From contig NZ_CP089391.1 of assembly GCF_027594865.1 (NCBI RefSeq), forward strand, positions 4,370,501 to 4,434,500: 64,000 nt of DNA, read 5' to 3'. The first letter of the stretch is position 1, and the number at the start of each line of letters is the position of its first letter. Under the pieces are notes generated by a model that ran no database searches, was not told where the DNA came from, and saw nothing but the letters and a program-made list of their open reading frames with translations. Shown here in pieces: positions 39,232 through 47,398 of the stretch. Source of the DNA: Bradyrhizobium xenonodulans. Lineage in GTDB: Bacteria; Pseudomonadota; Alphaproteobacteria; Rhizobiales; Xanthobacteraceae. The translations under genes and the position numbers were made by a program.

Positions 39232-39749
39232 CAGGGCTTTGGCAGCAGCTTCACGCCCGGCGCCGGCGACTTGCCTTCGTGCGAATGCCCTGCCCCTTCC
39301 GCCGGAATTTCGATCCAGCGGCTGACGCCGGTCTCGCATTCCTGGACGACCGGGAAATACAGCGTCGTGTTCGGCTTCAGGCCGCTGGTGAGGAAGCTGC
39401 TGATGACGAACTCGTCGTAATTGTGATCCGGCAGCTTGCCGCCGGACCAGGCCACCTCCTTGACGCCGGAGGAGAGCTTGTTGCCGTGATAGTCGTATTC
39501 ACCGGCATATTTGCCCTCGACGACGTCGACGCTCCAGCCCGCCTTCGGCATCGGCTTCACCGCGATCACGCCTTCCGGAATCTGCACCCTGATCTTCACC
39601 GTGGGCGAGCCGTTGCAGCCGTGCGGCACGGCGAAGACGGCCTTGTAGGAGGAGCCGACGGTCGCCTGCTTGGTCTCGAGCGTGATATGCGCTGCGGCGG
39701 GTGACGCAGTGAGCGCGGCAATCAGGAACAGGCAGGATCGCTTCGACAT
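39231..39749 (-). CDS. YcnI-like copper-binding protein (DUF1775)
   Basis: 172 residues from the ATG at 39749, which has AAGGGG 6-11 bases upstream; a GTG at 39773 and ATG at 39767 are possible but would place charged residues before the signal peptide. The signal peptide ends SPAAA and the mature protein starts HITLETKQATVG: YcnI proteins bind Cu(II) through this N-terminal His. VPHGCNGSPTVKIRVQIPEG is the family signature. It overlaps both neighbours closely, consistent with a copper chaperone serving the CopC-CopD permease downstream. Confidence 0.85.
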   Translation of the reverse strand: MSKRSCLFLIAALTASPAAAHITLETKQATVGSSYKAVFAVPHGCNGSPTVKIRVQIPEGVIAVKPMPKAGWSVDVVEGKYAGEYDYHGNKLSSGVKEVAWSGGKLPDHNYDEFVISSFLTSGLKPNTTLYFPVVQECETGVSRWIEIPAEGAGHSHEGKSPAPGVKLLPKP

Positions 39750-39769
39750 GTTCGGCCCCTTCGACATCG

Positions 39770-40207
39770 TCACTTGATCAGGATCGGCGATTCAATGCTG
39801 ACATGATCGGCCTCGGAGATCGAGATCCCGAGACCCAGCATCCAGCGTCCGGACGTCAACTGCGCGACCTTCACATGCCAGCTGTCCTCGCCGTCGCGCG
39901 CGGCCTCGACCGGCGCCAGCTTCCTGCCGGTTTGCGTATCCACGAGCGTCACCGACACGGCCTTGGCCGTGAGCGGCGCCTCGTCCGTGGTTTCGAGCTG
40001 GATCGCAATCTCGACCGGACCGGCGCGGCCCGGCGAAACGGTGACATTGGCCATCGCCTTCTCGGTGTGCAGATGCGTGAAGAAGCTGTCGTCGTCGGTC
40101 GCCGCTGCAAGGGGAGTAGCGCCAACCGACAGCAGCGCGGCCATCGCGAGCGCAAGGCTCGCAAGATTTCGACGCGAGGTCATGGCAGACTTGATCTGTT
40201 TCATCAC
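39770..40207 (-). CDS. YtkA/FixH-like periplasmic protein
   Basis: 145 residues with a signal sequence that has a twin-arginine-like start (TSRRNLASLALAMAALLS) and a mature immunoglobulin-like domain: FFTHLHTEKAMANVTVSPGR, then PLTAKAVSVTL, then SWHVKVAQLTSGRWMLGL. The same pattern forms the C-terminal domain of the CopC-CopD protein in this operon. The start overlaps the PCuAC stop (ATGA). YtkA-like proteins accompany copper chaperones; copper ligands here (His in HLH, Met) are plausible but unproven. Confidence 0.75.
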   Translation of the reverse strand: MMKQIKSAMTSRRNLASLALAMAALLSVGATPLAAATDDDSFFTHLHTEKAMANVTVSPGRAGPVEIAIQLETTDEAPLTAKAVSVTLVDTQTGRKLAPVEAARDGEDSWHVKVAQLTSGRWMLGLGISISEADHVSIESPILIK

Positions 40208-40725
40208 ATCTTCATTCCCGAATGATCCGGCATTTTCTTCATCATGTGCCCGCCATCGCCGGGCGCCTGCGCGCCGACGCCCTGCACATCGAGAGCAATC
40301 GCGACCTTGCCGGCCTTCTCGAACTGAAGCGTCACCGGCACCTTGTCGCCCTGCTTGAACGCGCCCTTCAGTTCCTGCAGCATCAGATGATAGCCACCGG
40401 GCGCGAGCTTCACCGTCTTGCCGGGATCGATCACGAGCCCCTTGTCGAGCGGGCGCATCTTCATCACGCCATTATCCATCGCCATCTCGTGGACCTCGGC
40501 CTTGCCAGCGATATCGGCGGACACGCTGATCAGCTTGTCGGCCGTCGTTCCCTTGTTCTCGATGGTGAGATAGCCGCCGGCGACTTTGGCGCCGCCCGGC
40601 GTTGCCCGGCTCCAGGCCTGCGAGACGACGAGATCGCCGGCCTTGACGTCCTCTGCCGCCGCTGGTGCCGCGCAGAGTGCGAGAGCGAACGCTGCAAGCA
40701 GCACATCTTTCAACATGGTCTTCAT
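40204..40725 (-). CDS. pcuC: PCuAC copper chaperone
   Basis: Periplasmic Cu(I) chaperone that helps build the CuA/CuB centres of cytochrome oxidase. 173 residues from the ATG at 40725, with a signal peptide (ALALCAAPAAA). The PCuAC copper motif is complete: EVHEMAMDNGVMKMRPL followed by GGYHLMLQ, i.e. His/Met pairs about 20 residues apart. The C-terminal tail GDGGHMMKKMPDHSGMKM is His/Met-rich and may bind more copper. Homologous to PcuC, described in Bradyrhizobium as needed for oxidase assembly under copper limitation. Confidence 0.9.
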   Translation of the reverse strand: MKTMLKDVLLAAFALALCAAPAAAEDVKAGDLVVSQAWSRATPGGAKVAGGYLTIENKGTTADKLISVSADIAGKAEVHEMAMDNGVMKMRPLDKGLVIDPGKTVKLAPGGYHLMLQELKGAFKQGDKVPVTLQFEKAGKVAIALDVQGVGAQAPGDGGHMMKKMPDHSGMKM

Positions 40726-40754
40726 ATCGGTCTTCCCGTTTTGCAGATTGAACT

Positions 40755-41252
40755 TCAATGTGTGGAGAGTTGTTGCGCCGTCCATTTTTCGAGATCGACC
40801 ATCTCGGCCGAACCTTCGATCGTCGTGATGGTCCCGTCCCGGGAGATCAGCATTGTCCGGGGAATGTCGCCCTGCCAGGTGGGATCGATCTCGAATCTCA
40901 AACGCTCGACAAAACCGTCGTTGAAGATGAAATTCTCGGTCGACGACAGCCCCGCTTTGTCGAGCATCGCTTGCGTCGCGGCCGGCAGGTTCGGCACGAG
41001 GTCCGCGCTGATCGTGACGACGTCGATGCCCGGGTGGTCTTTGGCAAACTGGCCAAGCTGCGGCAACTCGACCTTGCAGGGCCCGCAGGTCACGCCCCAG
41101 AAATGCACCAGCGTCGGGCGACCCACATGCCCCCTAAGCACGCTTTGCCACGTGCCACGCTCGAACGGCTTCGGAGCCGGCTGCGCTCCGAGCCCGGCCG
41201 CCGATGCGATCAGGATACCCAGACCCAGTAAACCGGCAATTCGACGTCTCAT
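40755..41252 (-). CDS. TlpA/ResA-like periplasmic thioredoxin
   Basis: 165 residues from the ATG at 41252, which overlaps the stop of the preceding gene (ATGA). A signal sequence (AGLLGLGILIASAAGLGA) precedes a thioredoxin fold with the redox motif VTCGPCKVELPQL; cis-Pro is in PRTMLISRDG. It probably keeps copper-ligand cysteines of cytochrome oxidase or of operon proteins reduced, as TlpA and ScoI do in Bradyrhizobium. It is not ScoI itself because the motif is CGPC rather than CxxxC. Confidence 0.85.
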   Translation of the reverse strand: MRRRIAGLLGLGILIASAAGLGAQPAPKPFERGTWQSVLRGHVGRPTLVHFWGVTCGPCKVELPQLGQFAKDHPGIDVVTISADLVPNLPAATQAMLDKAGLSSTENFIFNDGFVERLRFEIDPTWQGDIPRTMLISRDGTITTIEGSAEMVDLEKWTAQQLSTH

Positions 41253-42460
41253 GGCTGGTCCTCGATTGCTGTGAACCGATAGCCATCCGCTTTCGTCATC
41301 CATGACAGGTAGGTCTGGCGACCGTTGGAAACGAGCAAGGGGTGATCGGAGGTGTCGGTCGTGCTCGATATCGTCTTCGGCGGCGACCAGGTCTCGCCGT
41401 CGTCGCGAGAGATCGTCATCTGGACCGAGGTCTTCTCGCCATCGAACTCCTTCCAGACCATGACCGTTCCCGCTTGGCCCGCGAGCACGAAGGGGCGCGC
41501 CGGATTGCGGCCCGGCCGCCCCAGCGGCATGGGTTCGGAGAACGTACGGCCTTCGTCTCGCGAATGCGCGTAGAACAATCCTTTCCGCGCCTTCCCGTTC
41601 GTGTACCAGGCGACGTGATAGGTCCCGCTCGGCGCAACCGTGAGGCTCGGCCCGTGGTGTGGGCAGGCGTTGATCTGCCAGTCGTCGTTGCTGACGCGGT
41701 GGATTTCACCTGGCGTCGAGATGTCGGTGAAGGTCATGACCGCGTGATCGCGCACGCCGCCGTCAAAAATGTTCCTGAAGATCACGGCCGGCCGCCCCGG
41801 CGCCGCGAATGCCAATCCCAACCGGCAGCATTCGCAGGTGCCCTCGCGCGCCAGCCGGGCCTCGGCGTAGGTGGCGCCGCCATCGCGCGACGAGGCAAAG
41901 AACAGCCCTGCTCCCTCGTACTTCCGCCCCGTCTCCTTTGCGGGGACGCGATTGCGCTTGTCGAGCCACGCCGTAAAGACCGTTCCGTCCTGATCGAGCG
42001 CCAGCGCCTCGAACCGCTGGCTCTCGTTGTTCGCGGTGATGGGCTTGAGCTCCGCGAAGCTCTTCCCGCCGTCGGCCGAGCGCGTGTAGAGCACCTGTCC
42101 GTTGAAGGCCTCATCCCTGAAAATCGAGAAGGCGAGCGCAATGCCGCCCTTGCGATCGACCACGATCTTCGGCCGGGCATCCGGTCCCCAATCAAGGTTC
42201 AGCCGCATCGTCGGGACCTGGACGGGGACCGAGAAACTGCGCCCCGCATCCTGCGAACTCGCAACCGAGACCTGCCCTCCCGCCATCCAGGCGAGCCACA
42301 GCGTTCCGTCCGGCCCGAATGCGGGCGTCGCCGTGGTTGCGCAGCGCAGCGTCGGCTCATCGCACGCCGCTTCCGACGCATGCTGACCGTGCATCTGTCC
42401 GAGCGCCGCGCCCTGCAAGAGCGCGAGAGCGACTATCCCGAGCAAGCCGGTTCGGACCAT
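41249..42460 (-). CDS. Periplasmic Cys-rich sialidase-fold (BNR) beta-propeller of the copper operon
   Basis: 403 residues from the ATG at 42460, preceded by GGGAG; the frame is open to 42490. Signal peptide MVRTGLLGIVALALLQGAALG. At least four Asp-box (BNR) repeats are visible, for example SQDAGRSF, SADGGKSF, SRDGGATY, SRDEGRTF and SRDDGETW, indicating a six-bladed propeller. Sialidase catalytic arginines are not obvious. Unusual for a propeller are CDEPTLRC, EGTCECCRLG and ACPHHGP, plus MHGQHASE near the mature N-terminus: likely metal sites. The protein lies between the TonB receptor and the thioredoxin in a copper operon, so I infer a copper-handling rather than glycosidase role. Confidence 0.7.
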   Translation of the reverse strand: MVRTGLLGIVALALLQGAALGQMHGQHASEAACDEPTLRCATTATPAFGPDGTLWLAWMAGGQVSVASSQDAGRSFSVPVQVPTMRLNLDWGPDARPKIVVDRKGGIALAFSIFRDEAFNGQVLYTRSADGGKSFAELKPITANNESQRFEALALDQDGTVFTAWLDKRNRVPAKETGRKYEGAGLFFASSRDGGATYAEARLAREGTCECCRLGLAFAAPGRPAVIFRNIFDGGVRDHAVMTFTDISTPGEIHRVSNDDWQINACPHHGPSLTVAPSGTYHVAWYTNGKARKGLFYAHSRDEGRTFSEPMPLGRPGRNPARPFVLAGQAGTVMVWKEFDGEKTSVQMTISRDDGETWSPPKTISSTTDTSDHPLLVSNGRQTYLSWMTKADGYRFTAIEDQP

Positions 42461-42486
42461 GGCCCTACTCCCTTCGAGAGCCCGGA

Positions 42487-44901
42487 TCATTTGAATGCCA
42501 CCTTCATACCCGCAACGAACAAGCGCGGCGAGCCCGCGTAGATCGATCCCGTCGTGTTTGCGAGGACGCTCGCAGGATTTTGAATGCCGGCCGCCGTCAC
42601 CGTGTTGGCGATGTTGTTGGCCGACGCAACGTAGGTGCGGTCGAATACGTTCCTGACTTCGAGGAACAGGTTCAGGGACCTGAAGGTGTCAGACACCAGA
42701 TCGGTCTTGTAGTGAACGTTCACATTGACCAGCTCATAGCCCGGCGCTTTCAGCAGATTTGCATTGTCCATGTAGAACGAATCCTTCCACTGGACCTCGA
42801 CGAAGCCTCCGAGACCCGCCAGCGGCCCGGCAAACTCGTCGTAGCCGATCCTGGCCGTCAGCTCGTTGGGCGAGATGCCGGGGATCTTGTTGCCGGCCCG
42901 GTTGAAGCTGAACACCGCGCCATTGGTGATGTTCTCGATATATTCGGTGTAGACCTCGTCGAGATAGGTGTACGCCGCCATGAACCGCCAGCCCGGATGG
43001 AACTTCCAGTCGGCCGCAAGCTCGATGCCGCGGTGTTCTGAGCGCGGCGCGTTGAACGTATAGCTCGTGTTCGGTGAACCGGCAGGCGTTGCTTGCGATA
43101 CGAGCTCGTCGCGGAAAAACTCATAGAACCCGGTCGCGCTGACCTTGAGTGTGTTGTTCGGTGTCCAATCGAAGCCGAGATCGTAGCCCAGATTTTTCTG
43201 CGCCTGGAGCTGGGTATTGTTACCCGACTGCCCGTTCGCCGTGACGAACAGGTTTGAAACCTGCGGGGTGCCGTACCCTGTAGCAACCCGCCCCCGGACC
43301 AGCCATTCGCTGTTGACAGTATAGAGCAAGGCCAGTTCGGGCGCCGTGTTCTGGAATTGCCTGTCAGCAGCCGTGATCTTCAGAGGATCCAGGACGCCCG
43401 TCGGACCGGAGTAGCTGTAGGCCGTGTTTGTTCCCTTCAGCACGGTCTGCTCCCAGCCGATGCCGGCGACCGCAAGCAACGCCGGTGTCAGCTTCAGCTC
43501 TTCCCGTGCGCGGACACCGTAGTTCGACGTTTCGCTGTAGAGGTTGTTCGTGATCCTGCCGAGCGTCGCGTTGCCTCCCGGCATCACGTTCCGCGTGTCG
43601 CTCGACGCGGTCAGGGTGTTGTAGAAGCCGCCGAGGAACGTGGTCGATTCCAGGCCGAGAATCTCGCCCCGCTTGGTGACGTCGCTCATGAAGTTGTAGG
43701 AGGGAAAATCGCCGATCGCGCTGGTCGTGCCGGTCGGCTGGCTGATGTTCCTGTCGTCGAAGACGAACTGGTTGCGCCAGGTCGTGGTGTTGTCGAAATC
43801 GTGCTCCCAGCGGCCGCCGACGATGGTACGGCGGTCGTTGCGGCCGAGCCCGGCCTGCACGGCTGTCTCTGTGTCGGTGCCTGCGGTCGCATTGAAGCCG
43901 TTGTTGAACAGCCTGACCGTGCCGCATCCGGCCGCGGCGGTGACGCCGGTCGCGCAGCCCTGCTGGAAGGGATTTTGATAGTACTGGCTCAGCGACTGCC
44001 GGATCGGCAGCCGCGCGCTCAGATCGTTGTTGATGATCTTGACCGTGAAGCGATCGTCCGGCGTCGCCTTGAGAGTGCCGAGAAAGTTGACGGTCTGGGT
44101 GTTGAACCAGCTGTTGCCGATATAGCCGTCGCCCCGCGTGTCGCTTGCAAACAGCGAGCCCTCGAAATTGCCGACCTTCTTGCCGGCAGCGAGGTAGTTG
44201 TTGAGATAGCCGTAACTGCCGCCATCGAGGCCATATTCGACGCCGTCGATGGTGCCGCCCGGCCGTGTCCGGAAATTGAGCGCGCCGCCGGTGGCATAAT
44301 TGCCGTAGAGCGCGGACGAAGGTCCGCGGATCACGTCGATGGCACCATAGGCGTGGGGGTCGATCAGGTCACTCCGCGACAGGCCGTCCGGCTGCGTCAC
44401 TGGGAAACCGTCGTCGAAGATCACGAGATTGCGGATGCCAAAACCGTTCCGGGCGTTGGATCCGCGAATCGAGATGCCGAAATCACGCGGGCCATTCCCC
44501 TGCTTGATCGAAATGCCCGGACTGTCCCGCAGGACATCGCTGACCGAGAACGACGGGCGGTTGTCGAACTGGCTGCGATCGATGGTCGTCGCGGTCTGGC
44601 CTGCCGGCGCCTGATTGAGACCATCGCGCGCCGCGCCGGCCGTCTGGGCCCTGTTCTGGGGCGATGCGCCGACGCTCGGGGTCGGCGCAACGGGCCTCGC
44701 CGCGCGGCCGGCGGAAGCGGAGCGCTGGCGCGAAGGCCGCGTCATTGGTTTGGGCCGGGCGGCCTGCGGCGCCTCAACGGTCACCGCGGGAAGCACGGTG
44801 TTGCTGCTTTGGGCAAAGACTCCGCTCGACGACGCAAGCAATGCGGCCTGAACCGCAACGATGCTCACGCCACGGCGGGCATGACAACGTAACATGGGCA
44901 T
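42487..44901 (-). CDS. pcuB: TonB-dependent outer membrane receptor, probably for copper
   Basis: 804 residues. After a signal peptide (ending GVFAQ) comes a Pro/Ala/Arg-rich linker of about 90 residues and then the plug (FSVSDVLRDSPGISIKQG, GISIRGSNARNGFGIRNL, DVIRGPSSALYGNYATGGAL) and a 22-strand barrel ending GSPRLFVAGMKVAFK with a terminal Lys after Phe. Extracellular cysteines occur in QQGCATGVTAAAGCGTV. It is followed by PCuAC, YcnI and CopC-CopD genes, so copper or a copper chelate is the likely substrate; Bradyrhizobium PcuB is a TonB receptor in a similar operon. The symbol is by analogy. Confidence 0.85.
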   Translation of the reverse strand: MPMLRCHARRGVSIVAVQAALLASSSGVFAQSSNTVLPAVTVEAPQAARPKPMTRPSRQRSASAGRAARPVAPTPSVGASPQNRAQTAGAARDGLNQAPAGQTATTIDRSQFDNRPSFSVSDVLRDSPGISIKQGNGPRDFGISIRGSNARNGFGIRNLVIFDDGFPVTQPDGLSRSDLIDPHAYGAIDVIRGPSSALYGNYATGGALNFRTRPGGTIDGVEYGLDGGSYGYLNNYLAAGKKVGNFEGSLFASDTRGDGYIGNSWFNTQTVNFLGTLKATPDDRFTVKIINNDLSARLPIRQSLSQYYQNPFQQGCATGVTAAAGCGTVRLFNNGFNATAGTDTETAVQAGLGRNDRRTIVGGRWEHDFDNTTTWRNQFVFDDRNISQPTGTTSAIGDFPSYNFMSDVTKRGEILGLESTTFLGGFYNTLTASSDTRNVMPGGNATLGRITNNLYSETSNYGVRAREELKLTPALLAVAGIGWEQTVLKGTNTAYSYSGPTGVLDPLKITAADRQFQNTAPELALLYTVNSEWLVRGRVATGYGTPQVSNLFVTANGQSGNNTQLQAQKNLGYDLGFDWTPNNTLKVSATGFYEFFRDELVSQATPAGSPNTSYTFNAPRSEHRGIELAADWKFHPGWRFMAAYTYLDEVYTEYIENITNGAVFSFNRAGNKIPGISPNELTARIGYDEFAGPLAGLGGFVEVQWKDSFYMDNANLLKAPGYELVNVNVHYKTDLVSDTFRSLNLFLEVRNVFDRTYVASANNIANTVTAAGIQNPASVLANTTGSIYAGSPRLFVAGMKVAFK

Positions 44902-44979
44902 TCCTGACGCCGGCTTTCTCTCCGGCCATTCGACAGCATCAATCGCAAGCGGACGGTCCGCAGCGACAGTTGAGGGTCG

Positions 44980-45357
44980 TCAGGAATTTTGGGGAGGCGC
45001 GCGCGCCTGGGCGCTCGTGCCCTTAAAGGCGGAGATCGTCGACCGATCCGCCGCGTGCCACACCACGCGCGCGGCGTGGCGGAAGGGAATGGCGAATGCC
45101 GCGTCCGGCGGCGAATCGAGCGACACACTGGCCTGCGCCAGGCAACAGAGCGCGCACGCAGCGCCATGCGCGGTCGGCGTGCCGGTCTGGCCGCCCTGCT
45201 CGCTCGCACTATGGCAAATAACGGCGGCAGCCAGCGGATCGGCCACAGCCTGGCCGGCCGCCAAACAGGCGGCGATCGGCGCCAGCACCTGCATCGCCAG
45301 GGCGAGCAGGACAACAGGCAGGAATTTTTGCAGCCGCGCGTGCATCCGCCGAGCCAT
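44980..45357 (-). CDS. DUF2946-like small cysteine/histidine protein
   Basis: 125 residues, first gene of the copper operon, 78 bases before the TonB receptor gene. The N-terminus is a signal or anchor helix (LPVVLLALAMQVLAPIAACLAAG). The mature part carries ICHSASEQGG and HGAACALCCLAQAS, the CxxCC pattern of DUF2946, a family often found beside copper TonB receptors. A small periplasmic copper-binding protein is likely. The C-terminal segment (FRHAARVVWHAADRSTIS...) is typical for the family. Confidence 0.75.
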   Translation of the reverse strand: MARRMHARLQKFLPVVLLALAMQVLAPIAACLAAGQAVADPLAAAVICHSASEQGGQTGTPTAHGAACALCCLAQASVSLDSPPDAAFAIPFRHAARVVWHAADRSTISAFKGTSAQARAPPQNS

Positions 45358-45529
45358 TCGTTCGCCTGCTAACTAAACACCGCGCCGGGCCCAAGTCGAG
45401 GTCAGTCCCGCCGCGTCTTTGGTCCAGCACAAATTTCTCGAAAACCGTGGTCGGAGAGACCGTACCCGAGCCGGGGATCCGGCCTTTGAGGCAGGTCAAT
45501 CCGCCCTCCCATCCACAGATTTCTTATAT

Positions 45530-45546
45530 TTGTCATATGCTTACAA
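45530..45546. promoter_or_regulatory. AT-rich dyad upstream of the copper operon
   Basis: TTGTCATATGCTTACAA, an imperfect dyad with TTGT/ACAA ends, followed on the minus strand by a possible -10 TATAAG (45528-45523). It is a candidate operator for a copper-responsive regulator; the leader to the DUF2946 start would be about 160 bases. Weak evidence. Confidence 0.3.
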
Positions 45547-45776
45547 GGTCAGAAGCCCGAACATTTCGTCAATTGCTCGAATTTTGAACATTCGTTGCCG
45601 AAAATGATGACAAGTGAGAAAAGTTGATCTAGCATCCCTCTTGCTCAGGCAGGCCGCGAGGTCGAAGTCTGGTGGTCCAAGTCTCGGGAGGAGCCCCTGG
45701 CGCGCAAAACGCAGCGTCGCCCCGTCAATCAAGAGCAAATCTTAGAATCGGGGATAATAGGGTCGACACAATTTTC

Positions 45777-45805
45777 GAGCGGGGCTAGGGCCCCGCTCTT
45801 TTTTT
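45777..45805 (+). terminator. Strong intrinsic terminator directly before the globin gene
   Basis: GAGCGGGGC, 3-base loop, GGCCCCGCTC, then seven T. No gene on this strand lies upstream within 400 bases, so it ends either an unannotated small RNA or the globin leader itself (attenuator). The T run ends 6 bases before the first globin ATG. Confidence 0.85.
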
Positions 45806-45811
45806 GTCTGC

Positions 45812-46231
45812 ATGGCGCCTTCGCAGATGAGCGCTTCGTCTAATCCGATCGAAAACAGCTTCGAACGCGCGGCCTCGCGCTGCGCGGATCTCACGCCGCA
45901 CGTCTATCGACGTCTGTTCGAGCAGCATCCCGAAACGCAGGCGATGTTCCGCTCGCAGGGGAGCGAGCTCGTCATGGGATCGATGCTCGCGCAGACGATC
46001 GAGGCCATTCTCGACTTCGCGGGGACGCGGAGCGGACATTTCCGGCTGATCGCCTGCGAGGTCGCCTCGCACGATGCCTATGGGACTTCGCGCGAGCTCT
46101 TCGTCGCCTTCTTTGCCGTCATCAGGGATACGTTGCGCGACCTGCTCGGCGACGAATGGTCGCCGGACATCGCGCGCGCCTGGGACCGGCTGCTCGTCGA
46201 GATCGAAGCATTCGCCGCCCTTCAGGCCTGA
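45812..46231 (+). CDS. Single-domain globin
   Basis: 139 residues from the ATG at 45812; the ATG at 45827 is an alternative. Neither has a clear ribosome site. The globin pattern is readable: SFERAASRCADLTPHVYRRLF in the A-B helices, then PETQAMFRSQGSELVMGSML across C-E, proximal His (F8) in EVASHDAYG, and GDEWSPDIARAWDRLL in helices G-H. This resembles the globin part of flavohaemoglobins, without the reductase. Possible roles are NO or O2 handling. It lies 138 bases before the ABC transporter genes. Confidence 0.8.
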   Translation: MAPSQMSASSNPIENSFERAASRCADLTPHVYRRLFEQHPETQAMFRSQGSELVMGSMLAQTIEAILDFAGTRSGHFRLIACEVASHDAYGTSRELFVAFFAVIRDTLRDLLGDEWSPDIARAWDRLLVEIEAFAALQA

Positions 46232-46369
46232 CGCTTTGCGCTGCACCAACAGCCTGCGGCGGCCTGATGTTGATTGCAGATTGAGTGGCATCAACTCTTG
46301 TGAGACACTTTCGAGCATCGGTCGCGCAAGCAATGACGCGCCGACGATAAAATTTTATGGGAGCGAGCG

Positions 46370-47392
46370 ATGTCCGGGACCAAAGATTTCTCGACGACGA
46401 GGCGCGATCTTCTTCAGGCGGCAGCGACCGCCGGCGCCGCGACTGCCATCCTCGGCAGCATGGGCATAAACCCTGCACTTGCAGCCGAGGTCGGACGCAG
46501 CGAGAAGCCGCTGAAGGCGGCGTTCTCCAACGCGGGCCTTCAGGCCACCTGGTGCGCGCAGGGCAAGCAGGCCGCGGAATTCTGGGGCAAGCTGTTCAAC
46601 GTCGAAGTCACCTGGTTTGACGGCCAGCTCGACGCGGTGAAGCAGCGCGCGGCGATCGACAACATGGCCTCGCAGAAGTGGGACTTCGTCGCGATCCAGG
46701 CCTTTGGCATCGGCACCCTCACCCAGCCCGTGCAGAAGATGATCGACGCCGGCACGCCCGTGATCGACATGGACACGCTGATCGCGCCGCTCGACCAGAT
46801 CAACGTCCACTCCTTCCTCGCCCCCGACAACGAGTTCATGGGCGCTTCGGTGACGCAGGCCCTGTGCAACGCCATGGGCGGCAAGGGCAAGATCATCATG
46901 ACGCAGGGCGCGCTCGGCCACACCGGGGCACAGGGACGGGCGAAGGGCTTCACCAACGTCGTCAAGCAATTCCCGGGAATCGAGGTGCTCGACACCCAGC
47001 CGGCCGACTGGGACGTCTCCAAGACCGCGCGGCTCTGGGAAACCTACCTCACCAAGTACCCGCAGATCGACGCGGCGTTCTTCCACAATGATGACATGGC
47101 GCTTGCGGCGGCCAACATCATGAAGGCGCGGGGCCGCACCAACATCCTGATCGGCGGCGTCGATGCCATGCCGCCGGCGATCCAGGCGGTGAGCGAGGGC
47201 CGCATGTTCGCGACCGTCCGCAATCCCTCCTGCCGCATCCATGGCGGCGCGATCATCGCGGGCGTCTCCGCCGTGGTCGGCGGCGAGAAGAGCGGACAAG
47301 GCATTCCCAAGAACGTCGTCACCGACGGCCCGGTCGTGACCAAGGCCAACGCCGCCGGGATGCAATGGATGCAGGATCACTTCCTGATCTAG
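46370..47392 (+). CDS. Sugar ABC transporter substrate-binding protein (ribose/RbsB type)
   Basis: 340 residues. The N-terminus is a twin-arginine signal (TTRRDLLQAAATAGAATAIL), so export is probably by Tat. The mature part is a periplasmic-binding protein type 4 fold: LKAAFSNAGLQATWC, then DNMASQKWDFVAIQAFG, then AAFFHNDDMALAAANIM near the hinge. Ribose-type ATPase and permease genes follow. The ligand is not identifiable; Cys residues at WCAQG and NPSCRIHG are unusual for the family. Confidence 0.88.
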   Translation: MSGTKDFSTTRRDLLQAAATAGAATAILGSMGINPALAAEVGRSEKPLKAAFSNAGLQATWCAQGKQAAEFWGKLFNVEVTWFDGQLDAVKQRAAIDNMASQKWDFVAIQAFGIGTLTQPVQKMIDAGTPVIDMDTLIAPLDQINVHSFLAPDNEFMGASVTQALCNAMGGKGKIIMTQGALGHTGAQGRAKGFTNVVKQFPGIEVLDTQPADWDVSKTARLWETYLTKYPQIDAAFFHNDDMALAAANIMKARGRTNILIGGVDAMPPAIQAVSEGRMFATVRNPSCRIHGGAIIAGVSAVVGGEKSGQGIPKNVVTDGPVVTKANAAGMQWMQDHFLI

Positions 47393-47398
47393 TCCTTC

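Larger units (their letters stand above)
45358..45811. other. AT-rich control region between copper operon and globin gene
   Basis: 454 bases without a convincing gene, AT-richer between 45515 and 45640. It should contain the copper operon promoter (minus strand) and the promoter of whatever ends at the terminator at 45777 (plus strand). I looked for a B12-type riboswitch because of the TonB receptor and saw no B12 box. Short frames here (45419-45607 +, 45541-45738 -) lack recognisable features. Confidence 0.5.

Noticed and set aside
45358..45811. Cobalamin riboswitch upstream of the TonB receptor operon
   Set aside because: No B12-box-like sequence or supporting stems found; the operon content points to copper.
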